64,000 bases of DNA, taken from contig SCFE01000005.1 in assembly GCA_004352715.1 (NCBI GenBank), positions 1,052,362-1,116,361 on the forward strand. Direction: 5' to 3'. Of this stretch, positions 1-11,280 are shown piece after piece. The stretch's first letter is position 1. Each line of letters begins with the position of its first letter. The notes under the pieces were generated by a model that worked only from the letters and a program-made list of their open reading frames with translations, did no database searches and had not been told where the DNA came from. The translations under genes were made by a program, and so were the position numbers. The DNA is from Hofstenia miamia. Its lineage: Eukaryota; Xenacoelomorpha; Acoela.

Positions 1-24
1 TATATATATATATATATATATATA
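1..24. repeat. (TA)n microsatellite at window edge
   Basis: Uninterrupted TA dinucleotides from the first base to position 24. Similar TA tracts lie beside several assembly gaps further along the window. Confidence 0.95.
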
Positions 25-55
25 GGTTAACGAAAAGTAGGTTTACAGTTATCAT

Positions 56-250
56 TTAATATTTAAAATTTTTAACTAGATCATTAGGAAAACTAAAATA
101 TTTATTTCTTAGACGATATATTGTTTGTCGTGAAGGCGGAAAAGTGTCAAAAGTTTCTTGCCATGCTGTACGTACCATCTCGGCATTTTCAGAATTCCAA
201 TATTACTTTAACATCCATTTCCTTTTCTCTTGATTTAAATTGTTCGCCAT
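56..250 (-). pseudogene. N-terminal HTH fragment of a mariner-like DDE transposase
   Basis: Read on the minus strand from the ATG at 248-250, the frame starts MANNLNQEKRKWMLK, meets one TAA, then continues with a tryptophan/arginine-rich stretch containing PPSRQTIYRLRNKY before a stop at 56-58. This matches the N-terminal helix-turn-helix (DUF4817-like) that precedes the DDE catalytic domain in a large family of invertebrate mariner-type transposases. The catalytic domain is absent. The frame is broken once by a stop at codon 16, so this is a dead fragment. A C-terminal piece of a comparable transposase lies at 31.3 kb, but the two need not come from the same copy. Family recognition is from memory. 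Confidence 0.6.
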
Positions 251-420
251 CAATCCTGTAATAAAAATATATCATTATGTAAAAATTTGACTTTACAGAA
301 ATAAAATAAATTACAATTAACAAGGAAAAAGCTGTTTATATATGTTAGAATTATACTCTGAGGAGTACTATATATTGCTTATGATTATAAAATATATCTT
401 CAACAATATAAAAAATAGTT

Positions 421-606
421 TAATATCTGTAAACCTGTGGTCGGGGTTACTCTACCAGTCAACAGACTGAAGAGTGTGTGTCAACAGATCAAAATCTGGA
501 ACTACCCCTAGAAGTGTACCACTAAGGCCGGTTTAATCATGATTGACCCCTGGCGACCCCTGGCACGCAGAGTGCTGATCTGTGTTGAGTCTGATCAGCA
601 GGAGTG
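421..606. other. GC-richer unidentified repeat-like sequence before gap
   Basis: This stretch is noticeably richer in G and C than its surroundings (for example GGTCGGGGTTACTC and two nearby CCCCTGGC motifs) and breaks off at an assembly gap. Such islands in AT-rich DNA are often the ends of repeats that assemblers fail to cross. No coding potential or family could be recognised. Confidence 0.35.
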
Positions 607-1606
607 NNNNNNNNNNNNNNNNNNNNNNNNNNNNNNNNNNNNNNNNNNNNNNNNNNNNNNNNNNNNNNNNNNNNNNNNNNNNNNNNNNNNNNNNNNNNNN
701 NNNNNNNNNNNNNNNNNNNNNNNNNNNNNNNNNNNNNNNNNNNNNNNNNNNNNNNNNNNNNNNNNNNNNNNNNNNNNNNNNNNNNNNNNNNNNNNNNNNN
801 NNNNNNNNNNNNNNNNNNNNNNNNNNNNNNNNNNNNNNNNNNNNNNNNNNNNNNNNNNNNNNNNNNNNNNNNNNNNNNNNNNNNNNNNNNNNNNNNNNNN
901 NNNNNNNNNNNNNNNNNNNNNNNNNNNNNNNNNNNNNNNNNNNNNNNNNNNNNNNNNNNNNNNNNNNNNNNNNNNNNNNNNNNNNNNNNNNNNNNNNNNN
1001 NNNNNNNNNNNNNNNNNNNNNNNNNNNNNNNNNNNNNNNNNNNNNNNNNNNNNNNNNNNNNNNNNNNNNNNNNNNNNNNNNNNNNNNNNNNNNNNNNNNN
1101 NNNNNNNNNNNNNNNNNNNNNNNNNNNNNNNNNNNNNNNNNNNNNNNNNNNNNNNNNNNNNNNNNNNNNNNNNNNNNNNNNNNNNNNNNNNNNNNNNNNN
1201 NNNNNNNNNNNNNNNNNNNNNNNNNNNNNNNNNNNNNNNNNNNNNNNNNNNNNNNNNNNNNNNNNNNNNNNNNNNNNNNNNNNNNNNNNNNNNNNNNNNN
1301 NNNNNNNNNNNNNNNNNNNNNNNNNNNNNNNNNNNNNNNNNNNNNNNNNNNNNNNNNNNNNNNNNNNNNNNNNNNNNNNNNNNNNNNNNNNNNNNNNNNN
1401 NNNNNNNNNNNNNNNNNNNNNNNNNNNNNNNNNNNNNNNNNNNNNNNNNNNNNNNNNNNNNNNNNNNNNNNNNNNNNNNNNNNNNNNNNNNNNNNNNNNN
1501 NNNNNNNNNNNNNNNNNNNNNNNNNNNNNNNNNNNNNNNNNNNNNNNNNNNNNNNNNNNNNNNNNNNNNNNNNNNNNNNNNNNNNNNNNNNNNNNNNNNN
1601 NNNNNN
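607..1606. other. Assembly gap (1000 N)
   Basis: Exactly 1000 N, a default padding length, so the true gap size is unknown. Any long open frame crossing it is an artefact. Confidence 0.99.
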
Positions 1607-2018
1607 ATATAATATGTAATGAAGGACCGCAGTAAAGCAAAGGGCTGATAACAATCCATACTGAGTTAACTAGATGTTTTCCATCTAATTTCTAAAATAT
1701 GGTTTTCACTATTTTAATGTTAATGTAGCTTACGTCTACTTTCCAACTCCAAATTATTTAGTGAATTACAGTGTGTTGTTTAAAAACCTTAGATTTTGTA
1801 GAATCGCTGCTTCTCTAGAAATATCAACTGAAATCTGATCTCAGAAATGTAATCATTGATTTTTTCCGTTAATTTATTTACACTCTCCTATGTATTTAAA
1901 TTTCATTTATTTTGTTGAAATGTAAAATGATTTATACTTTGTAAAATGATTTATACTTTCGAACATGGTGAATTCTATATTTAATGTGTTATAGTATTGT
2001 TAGTTTGTAGTAATTCTA
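1607..2018. other. AT-rich upstream region of the apyrase-like gene
   Basis: No repeat or coding signal was recognised. It includes a short imperfect duplication (GTAAAATGATTTATACTTT twice around 1922-1960). Promoter elements cannot be assigned with confidence. Confidence 0.4.
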
Positions 2019-3017
2019 TTGTGTGGGAACACGTTTCCCTCATTTTTTATGAAAAATTTTAATGCCGAATTAATATCATTTACTTTGACTTTACTGCTTT
2101 TCCTTGGTCTAGGTGGTTTCTTTTTTTATGGTACCGGTTTGATATCAGATGTGATTGAAGAGCATTCGACAAACACCACAGCTCTTCTTAGTCTAACTAC
2201 GATCCTTCCCACTACACCTATGCTACTCTCATTTAAGTTTTTAATGATTTCAAGGCGTCTCACGTATTCTAATATTCAAACTGCAATAGTACATGGTGAT
2301 TTGATATTTGACGAGAAAATGCGAAATCCTAAATTTCATAAATCAACTGAAAACTATCTCGAAAACAACATTGAACATAGTATTTTAGATGCAATTTTCT
2401 TCAATAATACCATTTATTGCTTGGGAGCACAAAATCTTTTTAAGTTAGCAGCGGATTTTAGCAAACTTAGCAACATTTACAGTTCGACTTTTCGACTTCA
2501 GTGGTTGGCCAGAAAAGGTGATGAGCTGTATATAGGACCACACGATTCAGCAGATTTGTATAATCTTAATAAAGGACTTATAATTTATGAATTTAAGAAA
2601 AATTATGCGAACCCTGTTAAAGATAAGAATTTTTATTCTAATTTGTTAAACCTACCTGGATATAGGGATCTCTTTCCATCTATTTCTACCAGTTATTGGT
2701 GCAAAACTTCAAATATGTGGTTTTTTGGATTTTATTCTAAAGGTAAACAGATGGGTTTGCCTGCTATTATAGTCATGGACAGAACCTATAACTACATTAA
2801 AAATGTTACACTACCGTCATTTAGTAAAAAAATTATTTCTGCTATATCCAAGATTTCTGACGAACAAGATATATACGCAGCGTTAGTTAGTTATTATAAG
2901 TTCCTGACACCTGGTAACTTCCTTTATTTGTTTAATTTGAATGGTGATATTATTTTAGATGGTGAAAACATAACCACTAGTTATTCATTTCAAAGTATCG
3001 TGTTCTTACCCGAATAA
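2019..3017 (+). CDS. Divergent CANT1/apyrase-family type II membrane protein, probable pseudoenzyme
   Basis: Open frame of 332 codons. A basic/hydrophobic segment at residues 19-42 looks like a signal anchor, followed by a lumenal/extracellular domain with four N-glycosylation sequons (N52, N129, N262, N317). The domain aligns along its whole length with the calcium-activated nucleotidase family (human CANT1, recalled from memory). FKFLMIS matches the first strand, DAIFFNNTIY matches SDLIVFNGKLY, FRLQWLARKGDELYIG matches FKAEWLAVKDERLYVGG, YWCKTSNMWFF matches CWSDTLQRWFF, and YLFNLNGDIILD matches the C-terminal strand. Family members hydrolyse nucleoside di- and triphosphates in the secretory pathway or outside the cell. 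Here the acidic positions of the calcium site and active-site motifs are S78/R80, G136/A137, Q161, S223 and Q325, so hydrolysis is doubtful. The gene is intronless over this length, unlike vertebrate CANT1. The start could be M1 or M11; M11 places the anchor at the usual short distance from the N-terminus. An upstream exon is possible. Confidence 0.75.
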   Translation: MCGNTFPSFFMKNFNAELISFTLTLLLFLGLGGFFFYGTGLISDVIEEHSTNTTALLSLTTILPTTPMLLSFKFLMISRRLTYSNIQTAIVHGDLIFDEKMRNPKFHKSTENYLENNIEHSILDAIFFNNTIYCLGAQNLFKLAADFSKLSNIYSSTFRLQWLARKGDELYIGPHDSADLYNLNKGLIIYEFKKNYANPVKDKNFYSNLLNLPGYRDLFPSISTSYWCKTSNMWFFGFYSKGKQMGLPAIIVMDRTYNYIKNVTLPSFSKKIISAISKISDEQDIYAALVSYYKFLTPGNFLYLFNLNGDIILDGENITTSYSFQSIVFLPE

Positions 3018-3096
3018 CTTTGCTTAAGAAAATACCAATCAAAAATTAATGTTGCAGAAACTAATTTTCATTTAACTAATGATTGCTGAAAATAAC

Positions 3097-3102
3097 AATA
3101 AA
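3097..3102 (+). terminator. Candidate polyadenylation signal AATAAA
   Basis: A canonical AATAAA lies 80 bases past the stop codon of the apyrase-like gene. The decayed downstream copy has lost this hexamer at the matching place, which suggests it is the functional signal. Confidence 0.5.
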
Positions 3103-3155
3103 TACATTGAGTATTAAATTTTAATCATTCATTAATATTTTTACTACTTTGCTTA

Positions 3156-3742
3156 ATTAGGCAGCTGACTGGCGCGCAGGATTTCATCATTGCTTTGCTG
3201 ACCATTTTGTAAAACTATCATTAATGTTATCATGAATTTTGCAAAATTTTACTAAGATTCATTCCCACAAATATAAAATAAATTAAGAAAATTCACAATT
3301 TTAAACTAGTGCTAGCTTTTTATGACAACAATTTTTTTTCATTTTTTGTTGCATGCCGACATCTTTTGTTAAAGTGCTAGACCCTTCAACAGACGTCAAC
3401 TGGTCACATGCAGCCATAGCAGTTTTTATTTAGAAATTCACTTGTAATATTTGTTAGATATACTCAGACTTTAGCGCAAATTCACATCGTAACTGGAATA
3501 TTATCAACCTTACTCAGGGCTTATAACTGCTGATTTTGCCTAGTTTATATAATCACAAGTTACTGCGTTATTTTTATTTGTGTAATGAGTTATTAATTTT
3601 GATGAGAAACCATAATATCATTTTTCGTATTTAGGTTTATAATTATTTTCATCGACATTAAAGTTTTAGTAATTATCTAAATTCATCAAAAATGTATATG
3701 AGAGAATGGAAAGAGTTATATAGCGTTTGTACTGGAGAATGG
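3156..3742. other. Spacer between the apyrase-like gene and its relic
   Basis: AT-rich sequence with no clear coding. I could not align it reliably with the 5' half of the upstream gene, so the relic appears to keep only the 3' half. Confidence 0.4.
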
Positions 3743-4275
3743 AAAGATGTTTATAATAATAATTTGCTAAGCCTGCCTGGATATAAGTATCTATTGCCAT
3801 TTATATCAGTTATTGGTGCGAAACGCCGAATCAATGGGTTTTTGGAGATTATTCTGAAAAGGAACAAATGGGTTTGCTCGCTATTATTGTCATGGATGCA
3901 AGCAATAACTACATTAACAATATTAACAATAAAAATAGTTATTTCTGTTGTATCCGACACAAAATATACGGAGCGTTAGTTTGTTAATTTGGTTACGCTG
4001 ATTAGCCTGGAAACGTCCTTTGATTGTTTAGTTTGAATGCTGATATTATTTTAAGTGGTGAAAATATGAATAATCCTTATTCATTTCAAAATATCGTGTT
4101 CTTACACGAATACCTTTCTTTAAAAAAATTACCAATTGAAGATTCATTTTTGAATAAAAGGATCTAACAATTTTCTTCGATTAACTTTGATTCAACAAAT
4201 GATTGCTAAAACTAACGAAAAATACATCTTGTATCAAATTTCAATCTTTCATTATTGTTTTTACTAATGTGATTA
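3743..4275 (+). pseudogene. Decayed partial tandem copy of the apyrase-like gene
   Basis: Aligns base for base with about 2625-3155 of the upstream gene, covering the last 130 or so codons and about 140 bases past the stop. LLSLPGYKYLLPF corresponds to LLNLPGYRDLFPS, and the segment ending in TATCGTGTTCTTACACGAATA corresponds to the original C-terminus. A 4-base deletion (TACC missing near 3807) throws the frame, a later deletion removes part of the KIISAISK region, and in-frame stops follow. The AATAAA of the parent is mutated. Orientation is direct, so unequal crossing-over or local duplication is the simplest origin. Confidence 0.8.
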
Positions 4276-5750
4276 AATCGCCATGTTCGGTCTGAAATAT
4301 CTAGGGTTAATTAGTCAATGCGGTAGACTACACTATTAGAAGTCCTTGTCAATTGAATCCTTATTGCCAAATTTCTGTTCTTTTACCTTAATCAACCTGG
4401 TGGGCAATTAAACGGACAAAGCGTTTTCCATATTTTCAAAATTTTTCTCCAACCCTTTAGGAAATTTGGTAATCGTGAGTTATGGACAGATTCATTTGTG
4501 AACGGGATTTAAATTTAAATTGTGTCTAAGGTATTTGAGTTTAGCCCTCTGCTTGAAAATTCTAATTAAAAAAACATTTAGGACGGCTCACTACATTGGC
4601 TAATAGCACCTAATATCTTGAAAATTATTAGGCTTAAGGCGCTTGGGATCAGCAATGAATTTTAGCTATTTCTTTAAATGTAGAGCAACCTAAAAATCCA
4701 TTGTGCAATCCATGCGCGGAGCTTAAGACCGATAATGAAAGTGTTTTTAGATTTCAGATATCGTTTTTGGTTTTGAGTTATAGACTATTTTCAAAATTAC
4801 CTAGGCTGTTTAAAGTTAAGAATATGTGAATTCCTAATACCAATGTTTGCATTCAGGTTTAAATCAGATCGGTCAGATCTCAAATACATGAGAACTAATC
4901 ACTACTGTATATCACGTGCTAAATGCGAAAATGTAATACACCAGTAGTTTTGTTTTCTGAATCGACCCTTAATAGAATACGTAGTTTGATTCCGCCAGCG
5001 AAATGGCAAAGTTTTTATTGCAAAAATTTAGTGTCGCTAAATTGTAATGATATAAGGTACTTGATTTGAAGTTTAACGAAATGAATTGACGATGATGCGT
5101 AGGGGGTTTTGTTATAACTTATGAGTTAGATCTGGATTTTACATCAAGCAAGTCGAGGTGCAATCGAACATAGTTGATTCGTTTCTTTGCTTGACTGTTT
5201 TTAAACTTTAAATGCCTATTAATTTTCATGCATGACGTTTCTTTCCATTTATCTTAGGCAGCTGGTTTTCCTGTCGTAATAGTAGACAAGAACACTCATT
5301 AATTAAAAATAGCAATTGACTCCATTGACAGACAGATGTCAATGTATCTATAAGTTGCTAATCGAAAAAATTATAACTACCTTCACAATTTTTGCATATT
5401 TCAAGTTTACATTAATAGAAATCTGAGACTTTATGCAACTTTTTTAATATAGAATAACAAAAAATCTAAATTCGGAATGTTGCAATAATGTTATTTTTCA
5501 CAACCATTCATACATTTCGTAAATGGTATTATTAATTTATGAAAAAGTATCCCATTTAAAGTTCAAAATGATGACTGCATTTTGTCAATTTTTTTATCAG
5601 GAATTTTAAAGACTTCTTGTTTTGCAATTTAAAGCGTTATTTTTTGTAATCTATATGCCTTGATGCGGATGTCTTTCTTTTAACAATTTTTATTACATTT
5701 TTGTGATATTTAGCATATTCTCAACAAGAAACCATATTTAATGAATTATA
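4276..5750. other. AT-rich intergenic DNA, nothing recognised
   Basis: Both strands were read. There is no open frame of useful length, no splice-bounded coding segment and no clear inverted repeat. Confidence 0.5.
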
Positions 5751-6200
5751 TACAGTCCGACACAAAAAATTAAGTACAACAAATTAAGAAAATATTTTCA
5801 CAAAAATGCGCACCATACGAAAGTTTGGAAACTAAAGGCTTCCTTTATATTTTGTAGGGAGACCACGATTACTAAAATAACCACTTGAATCTTCAATCTG
5901 CAGAAGTCACCTAGTTTTGAAGTATTCTTGCATTCAATCCATGATCATGTTTTTCCAATTATTTTCTTAAATTCTTGGCTATTCTTTGAAAGCTAATTCT
6001 GCGCTTTACACTTATTTATAACCGAGAGGAGTCTATGGAGTTGCAGTTCGCACTTTGCGGAGTTTTTCTTTCCATATTTGATCCTGAACAGAACTATGGC
6101 GAGGATCGTCTTCATCTTGGAACATATCAAATTTCGGAGAAGCTGACATGTAATTGTAGGCACAACTTCTTCTCAAAAATCTTTTACGTTTCAGGGTGAA
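5751..6200 (-). mobile_element. Tc1-like transposon fossil (3' half)
   Basis: The + strand begins with TACAGTCCGACACAAAAAAT, which resembles the end of a Tc1/mariner TIR with its TA target. Read on the minus strand, the interior holds FQDEDDPRHSS (6091-6124), the shape of the Tc1 FQQDNDPKHTS motif carrying the second catalytic aspartate. It also holds NRGLPTKY close to a stop at 5832-5834, the usual Tc1 C-terminus. Frameshifts and stops separate the two motifs. The opposite TIR and the N-terminal half were not found. Confidence 0.65.
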
Positions 6201-6221
6201 TAAAAAACCTGATTTAAACAT

Positions 6222-6267
6222 AAAAAATCCGATTTTTTTGATTTTTTAAATTTAAATCGGATTTTTT
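6222..6267. repeat. Short inverted repeat (hairpin)
   Basis: AAAAAATCCGATTT (6222-6235) is complementary to AAATCGGATTTTTT (6254-6267) across an 18-base AT loop. Its function is unknown; it may be a remnant of a TIR. Confidence 0.7.
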
Positions 6268-9200
6268 TCCCAACACTGTGTTTGTGTCCGAAACTCTATT
6301 TATTGTGATTTGGATATTAAATTTGCGGTAATTTCTTCCCTATTCAAATGATTTTCAAAAAATGCAAATATTCCAACACTCATAAGTTAAATATATAAAT
6401 TCAAATGATTATTACACCAACTATTTTTTCATCAGTCAAGAGCTGGTGTAGAAAACCAAATTTGGGTTAAGTGTAAATCTAAAAATTGTACTAGAATTTC
6501 ATTGTTTTTTATGATTTTAAAAAGTTTATTTCTCATTTGTTGAATTTAATGGCAATTAATGAGTTTTGTGCAATTTAATTCTTTGCTATTATTTCACAGA
6601 TGGTATTCGAATTTAAGCGTATTGTATTTTTTATTATTTAATAACCTCAAAAGGATTTGTTTCGTTTTTCGCAATCCATTCAATATAAGTCGTGTATTTT
6701 TACGCCAAAGGTATTTATCAAACAATGATCTGCAGAACTAGTATAAATTGTTTGTTTCTTTCACCGGTGCCGTTTAGCGTGGAAGGTGCTAAGGGAATAG
6801 AGATGCATTGTTTCTCTGGTTGCATCACTCCCATCCGATTGCTATAGGTATTCAAATTCCCATCTAATTTATTCTTCAAAATGTATGTCAACCACATGTT
6901 TAGTAACAAAATATGTTTCTTTTCCAAAAGGCTGTTAATTTTTCACTGATGACCTTGTGTAATATGCAGGTTTGTCTGAAAAAATGTAACGCATGTTTGT
7001 AACGTGTTGTATTCGATGTTTTAAGCGTTCGATTTTTTCACCGTTTTTTTACAAAAACTATTACTTAATAGTGTCGAAAAATTCTCTATAATCCTATTAC
7101 AAATTGAAAATTTTAGAATGTTCATATCTATTGGTGCAGTTTCGTAAACTTTTAACTCTTCAAAGAATTAGGGGTTTAACGCCGATGGAGGAAATAGCAT
7201 CGTTGAACTGTATCTTTCTGTAGACTGTCAAAGCTCTTTTGAGGCTACATCGTGCACAAATGCAAACTTAGTGCGAATGCTCGCCCTGATTAGGATTTTA
7301 AGCGCAAACAAATAAGAAGACATTTCTCTATCCTATGACATTTACAGGTTTTGGCTATGTTTATTTTTTTAGTTTTGAGCGTTCCAGAGTTTCTTGAAAA
7401 AACCGGTAGTATTGTGAAAATTCATTCAAATATTCGAAATAGAATTCGAATCTATGGTGGATTCGAATCGTTTGATTCCGCGATTCGCATCTTGGTACAA
7501 TGCATAGGTGTATCTAAAAATTTATGGTTGCGGAACCTAATTTTTGCCTATAATAACAGTAAAGAATTTGCTTGGTGTATGTGTATGACATTTCTCAATT
7601 GAATTTTTCTATTATAAAATAAAGTGATAGGGGTTAGGTATGATTCAATGTCGTTTCTTATCAAAGGCAATTAACAGAAGTTTTCGTAATAGATATTTCG
7701 TGTCTCATCAGTTATTAAATCCTTATAGCAATCTCTTGAAGTTTTGATGGCAACAACGTAGAAAACAGATGAAATATTTGTTCTTCAACTTCTTTATTTT
7801 GAACTAATATACTTGCAGTATGTTAAATCTAATTTTCTATGATTTATAATAGTTATATTTTAGTCCAATATATTGTTGGTTAGTAATCATTATAGAGAAA
7901 ATTTCTCATACAGTTTTGGATCCCTCTGATTTTCTTTCATTATATTATTTTAGGATACAATCATGCTACAAGCATTTCAAAGAGTTCAAAGGGTATTGTA
8001 GACATACCATGAAACCGCAGTACGACTATATTTTACAAAATACTGTAAACAATTGACCAACCATATCACTAACGAAGCATTATGAATAATTGGAAAATTA
8101 AGTGATACACACTTTAGTGGTGTCAGTACCAGGTGTATTGTCGAACGGTCATGTGTGCTAACAACATTATGCCACTTCATACATGCTTTTCAATTCATGA
8201 GATAGTGAACTTGAAAATATCAGAGGTAGAGAAAGCCGTTTGAATTCGTTCTCCGTCGATTGCATTTAGTACTCCTTAGCATCTGCTTATCAATACACAT
8301 CAGATATGATAAACATAATCCAAGTCGCGACTCTAATAAAAGGTTTATCACATGTGTCCAAATGAGTGTTTTTCGAAAAAAAATCTAAAAGGTATATTGG
8401 ATATTTTCTATTTGCCAGTATGATTGTATTACATTTTTTGCTACAATTACTTATTACATATTTCATAACGTGCTGTTGCTGATTTAACATCAACGTTCTG
8501 CTTTTACGAGTGCTAAAGGTGAACATTGAGCAAATTCCAATGTGTTGACAACAACGTAGTTTTAAGAAAAGTAGTTTTGTTTAAACTGACATAAATTCTA
8601 ATGACGCCTTGGCGATAAATTTCAAATATTTTGACAGAATTTGTAAACTTTTTGAGCGTGAATTGGTTTACATCAATGATTGTTGTCAATTTTCCAGGCT
8701 TGCTTTATTACCAAATTTTGCTTTTTTTACTTCGAATTGCTGTTTTAAAATTTTAAAAATTCTTGAGTGATTGTGTTTACTGTTAACCTTATTGTGTACA
8801 TGAGCGCCATTATACGATGCGAACACTTTCACATTGTTGGGAACAAATCTGCGTCAAATTTACTAATGATTTGTAAACGATGTTTTCATAAGTCAATGAT
8901 TCACATAATTGTCACATTTCACATTTAATATTTTTATATCTAATTAGTTTTACTGAGTTGATTTCAATAAAATTCAAATTTTGTCTCTCTCCCTTTCACT
9001 GTTTTTTTCTAATCCATTTTCATCTAACTGCTTCATTTTCCACGTCAATATAATTAAAATTTTTAGGTGTACGTGCACATAGTACATGGTTAATTTCAAT
9101 CACTCAGCTGATCAGTTTTGAGGATTAATCGTTAAGGTTATTCTATTTTTGAATCATCACAATTTAAAACAATTTTCATCATCAGCGTTAACCTTTAAGC

Positions 9201-10429
9201 TTGGCAGGCACACTTTATAATTAGTTTTGTATCCTAAAACATTTTAAAGATTAATTTCAAAGAAACTTTACAATGCAATAGAAATTGGTTTATTAAAAGC
9301 TTTTGAATATTTTTAATTAGCTTCACTTGAATTGCTAAAAATATTTTAAATCGCATTGGTTTTAATACTTTTTCAACGTATCCACGTTTTTTAACTTAGT
9401 CATGCATTCTTTACCGGATATTTTCATAAAATCCATTTCCATAGTTTCTCTAATCAATTTCTGAGTGTAAAATTATTGGTAATGCAATTTTTGTTTCTAA
9501 GAAAGATTTTTTATCATTGTCATCCAGGGATCCCAATTAATTGGGTTTAAGTTGGTGTACCTCCTTGAAAATGAATACAAAATCAAATTTTTGTTTTTTT
9601 GCTGTTTTGTGTACTTAACTTGTTATCTTTCAATGTCTATCAAAATAAAGTGTGTTTCTCCTCCAGATATCCATAAAGTAATCAATTAAAAATAATATTC
9701 CAGATTTTTGGAGTTTGTTTACCAGCCGTTTTCATGGCAACACATATAAATGTTCTATTTTCCATCATTTCAAGCCCCCCTTACATATTTCCTCTCTGTT
9801 TTGAGTGGAACTGGATAGTACACTTTTAAATCTCTATTTGCACAATGGACTAGTTTTTTGTATCGAAATGTATGATGCTAATTTAAAACACATTTTTCTC
9901 AAAATCTTCAAATTTGCTAATTTTGATAACCATTTTCACGATATCTTAAAAACTAAGCATGGCATGGAAATGAAACTTACAGAATATGTGTAGAAGGGTA
10001 TTATCTACAAAATGGAATATTTTCAGACTTCTAGTATGTATACTTTTTATTAATTATTAATGCTAACGAGTTTATCGAGTGTTGCATATAATCGTTATGG
10101 TAATTAATAATTAATAAATCATAAAGTAAACACCTAATATACATGATCTTAGTTCAGATTGTGCTGTATACACTCCTTGCAATGTGTTCCAAGTTTAACC
10201 AAGTTCTTTTGCTCCTATCAAAAAATATCTTAAAAATGCTGAACTTTTAATGTATTTCTTTGTTTTTATCAAATCACGTGATATGCAAATTAGGCGAAAT
10301 CCAAATTAATTTTTTTCCTCTGCCTTGTGGTTTTCAACTCTCCACTTACAGGAAAAATTTAAAATTCAAAACACAAATAGATTTTAACTCAAGATTATTG
10401 TAACTCCACCAATTCTAGGGAGTACACCA
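6268..10429. other. AT-rich intergenic DNA, no supportable gene
   Basis: About 4.2 kb with only short open frames (the longest is about 83 codons, at 7351-7602) that lack family resemblance or splice context. The segment 7425-7490 is enriched in overlapping ATTCGAAT/GATTCG words. No RNA gene was recognised. Confidence 0.45.
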
Positions 10430-10560
10430 CCTTAAGCCATAATTGGTATTTGGGTACCTTAATTAGTAATTCGGTTGTTAATTGGGTCTGCACTAAATAT
10501 TTGGTTTGGTAATTTGGTTGGGTCGCTTGAGCGTAATTGGGTGTTAATTGAGGTCTTTGA
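10430..10560. repeat. Degenerate TTGGGT/AATTGG-rich cluster (left)
   Basis: Many loosely spaced TTGG(G)T and AATTGG words, all on the + strand. A similar cluster in the same orientation lies at 11205-11280, beyond the hAT fossil, so the two bracket it. Confidence 0.5.
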
Positions 10561-10639
10561 AATTGCCATTGTTGGCAAAGAAATAAAGGAAAAGACAATA
10601 CAAAATATCATAACATGTATAAAATGAGAAACAAAAATT

Positions 10640-11040
10640 ACAAAATCAAGCATATAAAAGAACGTTTACATAAATTGTTTGTTTTTGCTAAGAAATACAT
10701 TCCTCGCAAGATTGGCGGGAGACAGTCCGAAATTCTTCCGTATGAGAACAGGCGTTCTGGATCGACATTTTCAGGTTTGAAATTTTTTAGAGCTGACACA
10801 ATGACAAATGTGTTATCTAGCTTGCTCTTCTTAACAAAGCTTATAAACGAAGTAGATGGATAACCAATATCAGATGCATCATTGTTGTTCTGATCTTGAG
10901 GGCACTTTCGTTTCACGTAATCATAACATGGGCATGTTGTTAAGACCAAGTACCACATCGTTACTGTCAATCCATTTACGGAACACTTTCTTAGCTGGTG
11001 CACCAAGTGCAGCTTCTTTCTTGCTTAGATGGCGCAAAAA
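10640..11040 (-). pseudogene. hAT-type transposase C-terminal fossil
   Basis: The minus strand encodes FRKWIDSNDVVLGLNN and, in another frame, DPERLFSYGRISDCLPP followed by RGMYFLAKTN. The latter resembles the hAT dimerisation domain (ERxFSYxGxI followed by FLKxN). Several frame changes and stops show that it is dead. TIRs were not identified. Confidence 0.5.
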
Positions 11041-11204
11041 CTAATGATATTCTGAGCTTAATTTCTATTGCTCGTAAATTATGTATACACAATATCTCTA
11101 AAATCACTAGCTGCACAGTATCGTCCGTAATAAAGAGAACCACTTAGAAATTGGCACCAAATAGGTGTATTATAAGCGAGAGGTCAAATCTATAATAATA
11201 TGTC

Positions 11205-11280
11205 CAAGGCAATTAATTGGGTCCAGCAAAATTGGTAATTGGGTTGGGCTCCAATTAATTGGTTTATTTGTATTTGGGTT
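11205..11280. repeat. Degenerate TTGGGT/AATTGG-rich cluster (right)
   Basis: AATTGGTAATTGGGTTGGG and neighbouring words repeat the composition seen at 10430-10560. Both clusters are G-rich on the same strand, so they are direct rather than inverted. Confidence 0.5.

Noticed and set aside
533-1659. Several long open frames on both strands
   Set aside because: They consist almost entirely of N from the 607-1606 gap; the flanking coding parts are too short to mean anything.
7351-7602. 83-codon open frame on the + strand
   Set aside because: Composition follows ATTCGAAT-type repeats; no domain, no splice context, no signal of selection visible by eye.
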